A program made the translations under genes and the position numbers. A DNA stretch of 64,000 bases from Branchiostoma floridae (taxonomy: Eukaryota; Chordata; Leptocardii; Amphioxiformes; Branchiostomatidae), in assembly GCF_000003815.2 (NCBI RefSeq), contig NC_049988.1:22292384-22356383 (forward strand), written 5' to 3'. The notes under the pieces were generated by a model. That model saw only the letters and a list, made by a program, of their open reading frames with translations, had not been told where the DNA came from and did not search any database. Of the stretch, positions 22,571-32,600 are shown piece by piece; within the stretch, counting starts at the first letter, position 1; each line of letters starts with the position of its first letter.

Positions 22571-24897
22571 TCACTTGTCAGTCTGTGCCATGACTTGTTC
22601 ATACACTGCCTTGGCTGGGTCTGTTATCCAACTTGGGGCTGGTGCAAACACTGGCAGCCTGTTCCTGTAAGTCTGCTGGGCCATGTTGTAGTGGTGCAGG
22701 ATTCTGTCCCTGTGGACAGATGGGTCCTGCTGGCCGTACAGGGTAACCAGGTAGTAATGAGCAAGGGACACCCAGCGTTGGTCTGTAGGAGCTGTGTGGA
22801 TGTAGTGCTCAAACTGCCTGATGGCCTGTGGGACAGACACACCCATGGAACACAGTGCTGTGAGGTACAGGGCTCGCAGGTGGTCAGATTTGTGCATAAG
22901 GGCACTGGAAAAGGCAGACAGGGCTGGGGCTGGTTGTCTGGTGGTCTCCCATATTGTATACCCTAAAGCACAGTACATGTAATCCAGATGTTTGTACATG
23001 GGGTCTGTTTCTCCATGCTGTAGAACAATGTCGATCACATGGTTTATGGCCTGCTGTCGGCTGTGACCAATGGGAAGCTGCAGTGCCTGTATGAGCAGAC
23101 AGGGGGTGCTGTCAGGGCTAGCCTGTGTGGAAGTGAGTTGATGTAACTTAGCTCTGTCCAGGTGCAGCCAGGACTGGTCATACAGGATTAGATTAGCATC
23201 ACCAGGGCTCACATACTCCGTCAGCATGATCCCCCCCAGCAGGTGCTCCACCCCCTCCCCCTCCAGGTACCCCCCTGTGGTTACCATGGCAGCCCCCTTT
23301 TCCAGACAGCTGTAGGCCTTGAGCAGTGTCTGTGCAGTTGGTGAGTCCTTGTACTGCTTTTCCTGCATGTACTGCATGTGCTGCAGTAGCCCGGCTCTCC
23401 ACCACTTCAGTGGGCCCTCCTGTAGATCAGCCTGCTGTACAGTTGGTGTGACCTGTATTGGAGGCTGCTGGGGAAGTTTAGCCTGTGATGGTCCAGCCTC
23501 CTCCTCCTCCTCTACATCCTCCTGTGATGCAACAGTGGAGATGCCTGCTACAGAGGACACATCCTCGGGTATCCCAGAATCCCCTGCTGCTGTGCTTACC
23601 TGTGTGGAGGAAATGCGATTCAACAATAAACAGTCGGTTGCAGTAACTGTCACCCACTGGTCAATGAGTCATGTGCAGCTCCACATGTATTTGCATAAAA
23701 TTATAAATGTGATGTCACAAAGCGTTACATTCATTGACCTGAGCACAATCCTTGTCCAAGACTGGAGTATTAGTGTTGGAAAACGTAGTTGAACTTCAGA
23801 TGCAGTTTTTGTTGGCGGTTTGGCCATAAAACGGGAAGCTCGGAATCGCTACTGAAAGGTACCGAACATGACCGACAACGCTTTGGAAAATTTCGAGGAG
23901 CGCTGCCGAACAGCCAAAATGGCGCCCTGATTTGTAAAAAAAATGAGGAATGTTTGTAACAGGTCACGTTGTGGAGTACTCAGGGGGTTTTGAAGACGGC
24001 GAACACCACGGCGCAGTAGGCAAGACTCCAGGGAAGCCAGGGACGTGCAGAAAACTGGAGGAAAAGGTATCTCCATGGAACGGATACGCAAATACCGTTT
24101 AGCCCTATGTGCTCCACCCCAACGTCGAAAAGAAAATAACGCCAAAATATTACGATTTTCTTCTTGCGTCGTTGCCCCAGCTACTGCTGCTCATAATTCA
24201 ATAGAAGACACATGGGATGGGCATGAGGCAAAAATGTACCAGTCTTGTCTTATTACAATTGTAGGATTCAATTGCAATGTGTTTTTTCTCTCCTATATAT
24301 ACAGCAAATGCACAAGATGTGGATAAAGATAGTTTGGAATATGTTATGTTTATTGTATAGAATCAGTATTATTAGACAATTGTACAGAGTATTTCTTACC
24401 TTCTCAGATATCTGTAGTTCTGCCAGCCAGCCGCGAACTCTCTCCTCCCCCATCATCCCCATCAGTCCTGCTCCCCCCTCTGGCAGGTTTGGTAGATCCC
24501 GCTTCTCTACACTTACATTGATGGGTGCCTCATACCCGACCTTCTGCAGTTCTTTTTGAAGACAGGCCTTAAGGAAGGGGCCGTTCAGGATGGAGGTGAA
24601 GTATTGGTAGCCCAGCTGGGAGTAGAAGATGACAGGAACCAGGAGGGAGTCCACCTCTGCCTCCAACCCCACCTGTGGGTCGGCTGGCTGGTTGGGGTTG
24701 TCGGGGTCCCTCCTCTCAACAGCCCGACGGACAGCCCTCATAGTGAGGTACCTGTTGGCCAGGTAGAACGCACCTATGGCGAGCCCACGTGCCAGCCAGA
24801 CGTCGGTGATTCTCAGGTACACCCTGCCCCACTCTGCCATCATTTCTATCACAGGCTGGGCGGCAGCCTGCCCTGCTTCTTGAACTTGTTCAGCCAT
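22571..24897 (-). CDS. Tandem family copy D: predicted membrane-associated TPR-like protein
   Basis: Exons are 24897-24400 (166 codons, donor GTAAGA) and 23599-22571 (acceptor CACACAG, stop TGA), joined in phase 0 to about 508 residues. I chose MAEQ as the start because it is shared by all four copies; an in-frame ATG lies 24 codons upstream at 24969. Unlike its siblings it has an insertion in the linker (QYMQEKQ) and a deletion of two residues in the repeats (STQASPDS). Its intron is 800 bp, against 454 in copy C, because of an insertion at about 23813-24175. The exon-1 end and the intron's 5' part match copy C almost base for base. Confidence 0.8.
23813..24175. mobile_element. Insertion unique to the intron of gene D
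   Basis: Copy C reads directly from TGCAGTTTTTGTT to CTGCTGCTCATA. Copy D has about 360 extra bases here, more GC-rich than the flanks. Clear terminal repeats or a target duplication were not found, so the element class is open. Confidence 0.6.
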
Positions 24898-25985
24898 TTT
24901 AAGAACGGTTAGAGCCTTCTTACAGGTGCAGGTAAAATGGCGTCCCTCCCTCGTCAAGGCGGAAGTCAAGAGGTCAGTTTGTCACATGACTGTGCCACCC
25001 AAACTCAACATGTGCAAAAAATTTCCCCCGCACACTATCTGCAGCCGCAGAAGCACTGAAATTCACCCTTGGCTTAGCAGAAATAATTTTTAAGAATAGT
25101 TTTTGAGAAAAGATTCCAAGCATTAGACAATAGAACTGTATTTGGGTTAAGTACAACGTTTTGCGTTTTACTGTTATCTTACAGTGTTCATTTGAGTTTA
25201 CGCACGAGTGAAAAGGCTGCTTTGTTAGAACATCGTTAATCATTAACACGACAGGGGTAGGGCCTTTTTGTCACACATTTCTCCACGGTCCAGTTGCAAG
25301 TAGTTCACAAACATCATTCAGGCATGTTAACTTAGTGGACGTGGCCATGCCAGAATGTCATTGTGGAAAGCCTCAAGCCATTTTTGAATGACTTCTTTTA
25401 TACATGCAGGGTTGACTTAAGGCAGCGAAAGGGCTGCCTTATTGGAACATGCATGGCTAATCATTAACTGTGTAGCATCTGATAAAAGCTCGTGGTTGCT
25501 ATGTCGGAGAGCCAGGATTTTATTGGCGACACCTTAGGGGTGGAGCCTTTTATGCTCCACACCAATAGTTCACTAACATCATTACTAACAAAACTAGTAG
25601 CACCAATTATACACCTATTATACATGCACAAACTTGCATACACGTACACTGTATGCTTGTGGTATATTGAGCCCTGAGTAAGTTGTTTAAATTCTTTTTA
25701 CACATTAAAGTTTCACGTTTTGATGCCTGTCAGACATTTTTTTTGCTTCTTGCCGCTACATTGTATATGTTGCTGATGTAGGTGGCGCTTTTGTGGTGAG
25801 AACACAATCCCCAACGTGGCTAAGTTTGTATCCCCCTAATCTCTGTTCATCACTGCGGTTGACTTTGAGGAAAATGTCTGACAGGCATTGAAATATAATT
25901 ATAAGAAGGCGAGACTTTTTTTCTGCCAAACTGATGAAATTATTTTCAGAGGAAATGTTCGGTGTTGTCCTCTGATGTTTTCCAG
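24898..25985. other. Upstream flank of gene D with relic satellite units
   Basis: Positions 25180-25560 hold two to three decayed type 1 satellite units (GGCTGCTTTGTTAGAACAT, ATTTTATTGGCGACACC). No coding exon was seen before 25986. Confidence 0.5.
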
Positions 25986-27786
25986 ATGAGATGTCAGTTT
26001 GCAGTTTGCTGATAGAGGAGGAAATCATGTCTAGAAGAGCTGCTGCAGCTGAACAGAACAACCTAAACCCTGACTACAGCAAGTGCCCTGGTAAGATTTC
26101 GTCGTAAGAAGTAGGCGATCATGATTATTTAGTTTCCTTTCATTGTTGCTTGACAATAGATGTAACATGTCATATGATATGTGACATTATGTCTGAGACC
26201 ACTACTAGTAAGACCCCATTTTTCATGCTGCAGTAGTGACACCAAGCTGCAGTGGTAAGGCCATACCAATTTAATTTGTTGGTTCTCGGATTTTTTCAGA
26301 AAAAAGTTGGAGCGACAGGGCGAAAAAAAACAACAAAAAAACTTGCAACAAGTCTGGGTTCAGGTCCAGAGTTTCAGGTTCGTAATTCCGGACCTGAACC
26401 AATGGTATATGATGATAATAATAATAATAATAATAATCTAGTGTATACATATATGTGTGGTAGAATACTTATCCAGTTGCACTTACATACAAAATTTGTT
26501 GGCATACACTTTACATGGAATTTCAGCAATACAAATGCAAAATTATGTGCAATCAGTATTACTTAAAGTATTCACAGTAATAACGCTATAGTAATGCTTA
26601 GTAATAAAGACAAAAACAGAATATTTCAACACACACAACTTTTAAAAACCTTAAAGAAGGTTGAAAAAACTTTTTCAGCATAGCATAATGTCTAATGTAG
26701 TAACAACAACAATAAATTGACTTAATTTCACCCAAAAAAATAGATAGTGCCTGAAACATCTCTTTGTGAAAGCTGCAGTTTGAATAAAAAACGCTTGATG
26801 GCGTTAGTGTACTCACACATTAGTGTTCCATATATGGCAGCCCTTTCCAAATATGGCAGCATTCCATATATGGCAGCATTCCATACATGGCAGCATTCCA
26901 TATATGGCAGCCACTTCCAAATATGGCGGCAGCCATTTTGTTAATTCTTCACGGCAACATTTGCGTCTTTTTCCAACACAAATTTCACGATCTATGGGTG
27001 GTTTTCGATGATTTACAACATAAAGGAGAACATTAGCAGGTGATAGTTTTTTTGCAAGTCCTGTACTAGTTTCAGAAGTTCTGTTTATTTTCAACTGAAC
27101 CGAAGTTTGCTTCAAGTCCAGCAACTTGTGTTACCGGAAATTAAACGGGGTTGTGGCAATTTAATTTTTTTTTTTTTTGAAATTGGGAAAAATAGAAGCG
27201 GCGATTCCGAGAACCAACTAATAAAATTGGTATGGCCTAAGTAGAAAGTAGTCAGTATTGCTTCAAGTAGTTTTTGCTTTTGTATATGTTCAGTACTGTT
27301 TACATTGTTTTCGATAAGTCTAAGGCCTCTGGCTCTCCTTTTTTTCTCTCAACTTTATTTTCCTGCATTGATGATTATACCTGACCACCAAGTGTCAACT
27401 TTTGGACACTAACTGCAGAATCTGGAATCTCACAAAATTAATGTATGTTGTTCATAGGTGCCATTTCTTGGTTTTTATATTTCGGCATGTCCTGTCACCT
27501 TTGACCCCCAGGCTGTTCCTAACAGCTGCATTACCCCCTGCTGGACAGCTCAATTGTCCCTAAAAATATTCACTATCTTGCTGTTTTTTGCTTCTGTCTG
27601 AGCATGTCCTGTCACCTTTGACCCCCAGGTTGTTCCCACCAGCTGCATCACCCCCTACTAGATAGCCACACCTACAGCCGAGTTGTCCACACCTCGCCCC
27701 ACACATGCCCCCTGCACAAGGCCCTACTGGACATGGAGACAGACTATGTGCGCAGGATGAAGGCCAAACGGGAAGGTCACAAGTGA
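25986..27786 (+). CDS. Two 3' exons, probably the end of the ARM-repeat gene
   Basis: Exon 25986-26090 follows a TTTTCCAG acceptor and ends at GGTAAGA. Exon 27629-27786 follows ACCCCCAG and ends in TGA (27784-27786). Both junctions are phase 1, the same as the upstream ARM exons, and exon 5462-5587 ends with the single base needed. The peptide reads EMSVCSLLIEEEIM, then YSKCPGCSHQLHHPLL, then HTCPLHKALLDMETDY, and ends in KAKREGHK. The CPGC, paired His and CPLH residues could bind a metal, but this is only a pattern. Joining these exons to the gene at 129-5587 is inference from phase, strand and spacing. They could instead be the end of a separate short gene. Confidence 0.5.
26259..27237. mobile_element. 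PIF/Harbinger-like MITE, 979 bp
   Basis: The left end reads GGCCATACCAATTTAATTT then GTTGGTTCTCGGA. The right end is its inverted copy with two or three mismatches. The flanking 3-bp duplication TAA (26256-26258, 27238-27240) fits PIF/Harbinger. No transposase ORF is present. The interior has an (ATA)n run and a short tandem array. It sits in the intron between exons 25986-26090 and 27629-27786. Confidence 0.75.
26826..26935. repeat. 18-19 bp tandem repeat inside the Harbinger-like element
   Basis: About six copies of ATATGGCAGCATTCCATAT-type units with TTTCCAA variants. Confidence 0.8.
27482..27560 (+). repeat. Decoy acceptor half-exon before exon 27629-27786
   Basis: CATGTCCTGTCACCTTTGAC and CCCCAG plus the first roughly 35 bases of the terminal exon are repeated, with the decoy exon starting at 27512. 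In the phase used by the true exon the copy reaches TAA in its fourth codon, so using it would truncate the product. Confidence 0.85.
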
Positions 27787-27795
27787 AGGTGTGTA

Positions 27796-28042
27796 ACACT
27801 AGTTCTCCTTTATCCGCGGGGTAACCTATATCCATTTTTTTTTGCAGACTAGGGTATTTAGGAATATCAAGTCGATAGATGGCGGTTTTCAATTGCAATA
27901 TTCTAAATCCAGTGTTAGTTTGTTTTGAAATATTGAAAAGACTGCAATTTGAAACCTCCGTCCGTCAACTTGATGTCCCTAAAATAGTAAACACACTGTT
28001 TTTAAAAACAGCGGATATAGGTTACCCCATGGTGAACTAGCG
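27796..28042. mobile_element. Foldback MITE in the presumed 3' UTR
   Basis: Nearly the whole 247 bp is an imperfect inverted repeat (GGGGTAACCTATATCC near the left end, GGATATAGGTTACCCC near the right end; ATCAAGT/ACTTGAT inside). TA flanks both ends (27794-27795 and 28043-28044), fitting a Tc1/mariner-type MITE. It starts ten bases after the stop codon at 27786. Confidence 0.75.
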
Positions 28043-28044
28043 TA

Positions 28045-29675
28045 AGCAGGGATAAGAGTGATATTGCTCTATATTAAAACATTATTGTACCCTGTGACTA
28101 TGTTCAAAATATTGTTTGAGTCTTTCAATAGTGTTGTACTTTTATTTTGGTTTATTTGTTGGTTAGTTTGTTGGATAGTTTATGTTGTTCTGTTTATGTT
28201 GTTCTGTACAGGACACGCCTTTAAAGCAGCGTGTTAAAGCGCCAGTCACAAATCAAGAATTGAGCTCGGCCAACGTGATGGGGAGCTCCAAATGGGCATT
28301 TTCTGCCGAAGAACGACCAACCTGGCAATTTGCAAGTCCAGAAAGCTGCGCTTAAATTCAGCGAGGCCTCAGCGACGTTTTTTCAGCTTATGAGATTTTG
28401 GATTGACCTATCGAAAATTCCTGTAAATGTTTTATTTTTAGTGTGCCCGTCCACCACACTCTGCCCTAGTAGACATATTTCCGACGACTCAGAAACTATT
28501 ATTTAAAGTTGATCCAAATATTGCCTTTTTACCTGGTTTTGTGTTGATTGTCACTTCATCCATGTACAAGAGATGCTACCATCTTGTGTGATTTGTAGTC
28601 GTTAGTGTAACGGCGCAGATTTTCAGCGAAATATACGGTCGACACAGCAATTTTGAAATTCGGCATGCTCCAGCCGATAGCACAAAGCAAGCCTACCCTT
28701 TCCCATGAAATGGGGGGGGGGCATTACACTAATGTATGCAATCAGATATAGACACAGTCACACAGATCTACATGGGTTTTTTGTTTATCCTTATATTGAA
28801 AAATTGTTGCAATGTATGGTATTCCATACTTTAAGTAACATGTACCACTGGGAATTGCAATGTTTTAGACTATCATTTCCATACCTACATACTATTCAGT
28901 ATATATGCAACATGTATAGGAATTAAATTCCTACAATCTTGAAAATAGAAACGAAATGAACATGAACAAAATCTAGAGACTAGAGGATTTATATAGAATT
29001 ATATTGAAACTCTAAATGCCAATTTAGCCAGGCAGGAAACCTTAATTCTGTTAAATGTTGCTACATAGTTGTGATACAGGAATCCTGTATGTTCATCAAA
29101 AGAAGCAGTTTAATTCTTCAATAGAAAATATATTATTGCACCATGATATAACAATATAGGTTTTGTTATTTTTTCCTTTTGCAGGAAACAGTTTGCTTTC
29201 ATTGCATTTTGCCCAAAGCTTAGCTATAATACATCTGATTCAATACATCAGACTTGAACCCAGAAATAAAGAAAACATAAAACCTCCATCTTTATTTCTT
29301 TTGGTCATTGCATTTTCTTATCATTTGATGAGGAAGAACATTAAACATTTTGTGATGACTTCATTAACTATATGTTATATATCCACATCATACCTATTTA
29401 AGTGACAAGGTTTGCATGAATACTCACACTCAATGTATTTTCCAGAATGCGAAATTCAGAACATTGCAAACATTCCTAGGTCAATATTGCACCAAGTCTT
29501 ACAAATTGCATATGACCTTGACCTTCGATACATGACCTTGACCTTCCTAATATGACCTTGAATTTAAACCCTGTCAATATGCTACTCCCCAATGGTCCTT
29601 TCAATGTGACAACATTCCTTCATATGACCTTGACCCCTTGATTTGACTTTTACCCCTGCCACACGACCTTGACCT
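28045..29675. other. Convergent intergenic region
   Basis: This lies between the 3' ends of the plus-strand gene and the minus-strand transporter. It holds a G run (28711-28720) with a short inverted repeat (TTAGTGTAA at 28604, TTACACTAA at 28725) and the half-site cluster at 29505-29685. No coding sequence was seen. Confidence 0.5.
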
Positions 29676-29685
29676 TTAGTCCTTC
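29505..29685. promoter_or_regulatory. Cluster of TGACCTTGA nuclear-receptor-like half-sites
   Basis: TGACCTTGA (complement TCAAGGTCA, the extended half-site of ERR/NR5A-type receptors) occurs four times, and CGACCTTGA once, in about 180 bases. It may simply be a degenerate minisatellite in the 3' UTR of the transporter. Regulatory use is inference. Confidence 0.3.
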
Positions 29686-32600
29686 CATGACCTGATGAGG
29701 AGGAAGATGAATGACAGGAGGCGGAACCCGACCATCAGCGCCAGCAGTGCGTACAGGTCAACATAGAAGTTGTCCTGGAAGAAAAAATCTTGTCAGCAAG
29801 CTTCTGTATGAAGTTGCATGGTGTGTATCTTGGTCTAATCATTGGAACGATATACACTTTATGATTGAAATTATTGCCGTCCATTTCTTGTTTGATATGC
29901 ACAAGAGTTTCCCAGTTTCATTGGCTTTGTGTTTGTTGTGTCTAAGGTATTCAAGGCAAGAGGAAAAAAAATTGTGTTTCACCACAAGCCATTCCCCCAT
30001 TATGCTTTCCGGTCAGCCTCTTACATTCCATACAATCCTCTTTCCTGTTAGGCTTTTCTGGTTAGCCCCTTACATTTTGCACAACCCTCCCACATCAATA
30101 CCTTCTGGTCAGCCCCTTTTTACCTTCCTCCCCCCCTCCCCCATGCTTTTTGGATAACCCCTTACCTCATCATAGCTCAGATTCTGCAGGACTTGTTCCC
30201 CAGTCTCCAGGCAAAACGGAATCCCTTCAGTACAAGCTGCATGGGAAGAAGATTTGGATCATTAAATGCGAGCCCAAGACCACTGGTTGACTACTTGTAA
30301 TAATTTCATGAGAGTTGATAGGCTTACACTAACCACTAGTTTATATATAGTTGATAAGCTAGAGAAAGTTGATAGGTTTACATACTAATAATCTTGGTGA
30401 CAGGTGACCACCTGTTATTGAAAACCAATAGGTTTACATACTGTCCCCTGACTAGGGCTAGTTAGTTTATAAGTTATTGAAAGTTGATATGTCATTGTTG
30501 ATAAGTTATCAAAAGTTGATATGTCAATACACTGATGTTGGGGACATGTGGCAACCAGAAAGTTGATGAATTTAAAATACTGACATCTTGTTGATCAGTT
30601 ATTGAAGGTTTCTTGTCGATGACAGTTCCCACTGATTGATAAGTTAATGGAAGTTCATGCACTGATTCTGGTTACTACTGGTTGGTTTATGAGTTATTGG
30701 AAGTGAATAGGTTACATACCAAGCCTTGGTTAGTTGGAATGTTATGGAAATTTGATAAGTTTACCTACTGATGTTGTTAACAGGTGACCATTAGTTGATG
30801 AACTATTGAAATTTGATAGGTTTTCATACAGACCCCTGGTTAGCTGATAATGAAAGTTTTAACTTTCAACCAACCAAGGCTTGTTAAAACAAGTTAACAG
30901 ATGAGCCTTGGTTGGTTGACAAGTTAATGAATGTCAATGAGTTAACTTACTGATGTTAGTGACAGACGACCACTGGTTGATGCACAGCAGTTCGTTGGCG
31001 TACTTGAACCAGGAAACGTACTCGAGCCAGATGAAGTACACAGGTACTGAGCTGGGGGGGGGGGAGGTTTATGTCAATGAAGGTTAGACATCCAGTTAAT
31101 AAGATACAAAATATTGTTCTTGTCGCAACCTGGATAAAGTCAAAGTCAACTAGCAATTACTCAAGCAACTGGATGTGGTTTTGGAGATGGTCAGATATTT
31201 CAGGTAACAATGTTCCGTTACCTGTTGTCAGTGTCACTGATTATCTTCATCTCCTTTGCATATCAATGCATAGGACATAGAACCTGCTCCACAACGTTAT
31301 TAGATCTCATCAGTGTCACTGACGCAAGATGATGTTTGTAAGGAAAAGTCTGGCCGTTTCCTAAACCATTTCCACTTGCTTGTGCAATTGCTAGTTGGCA
31401 TAATGGATGGGTTAGTATTCCTGATAGTTAAATGCCACGAGGTACTAAGTATAAGTGGTAATCTAGTGCAACTAGGCTTTTCCCACAGCCACTACACAAA
31501 AAAATAAATATTCTATTACTTATTCTTATCTTAAATATAAGGTATATATCGTTATAGAGGTTCATCGGTCATGTATGAATACAGTTACTACAATGTTCTT
31601 CCAACAGTGACAGGTTTTAAAGGTATTTATCATAACTGATTTGTAAGTCCAGCCAGCCATGCGCCAGTATTAAACCTATCCTACGGGAAGCAGACGAAAG
31701 CTAACAAGGCTGGATTTCAGGCTACAGAAAGTACTGTAACATAAGTGACGTCATGACCCCCATGAAGTGCACAGTTTATGTCAAAGCTAACTTTAACACT
31801 AGCGTGACTTACTTGGCTTTTAGGAAGAATCCGCCAAACAGCATCAGTGGGATCAGCATGGGGGCCGCTATTGCCATGGCAACATCGACAGAGGGGCTGA
31901 GCGTTGATATCATGTAACCTGATATGTGAATGTAACAAGATATGATTATGTGCATTGATCCAGAGAAGAATTTACGTTTATTGCAAATTTACTAAATGCT
32001 AATTTCAAATAATAATAGCATAGCCAAAATGGGCCAGGAAAATTATGCAGATATTCTATTTCTAACTGCTTTTGTTCTAAACTTAAACTTAAACTTAAAC
32101 TTGCTATTGGATTGCTTTCCTTTTCTATCAACGATGTTCATAGTGCAGTGATTTTGACCTTCACAAAGACTTATTTGTCCTTCTTTATGCAATGTATCAA
32201 CAATGTTTACACCCTAGTGATAAATTACCACAAATAATGACGTTGATCGCTTATACACTCCCTATTGAGTACAGCAAGCAATATTTCCACATGTCTTAGA
32301 AAACGTCTTGGCAACACCTTAAGGGCTTACCTGCAGAGACTGAGACGTTCGCAGTGATGGTGATGATGGCAAAACAGATGAGGAACTCCTGCCAGCCCTC
32401 GTACAGGCCTGGTGCAAACGAAAATAAGTCAATGTTTTTATATGTATGAAGGGGACTGATAAGACATCAACGTAGTGAGATATGCCAGTCACTGATGAAA
32501 GATAACGGATGTTATCTGAAACGAATGACCGTTTCCAAAATCATAATCAGTTAATTCAGTGATTGCTATTTGATGAGACTATGTATAGCTCATACTCACC

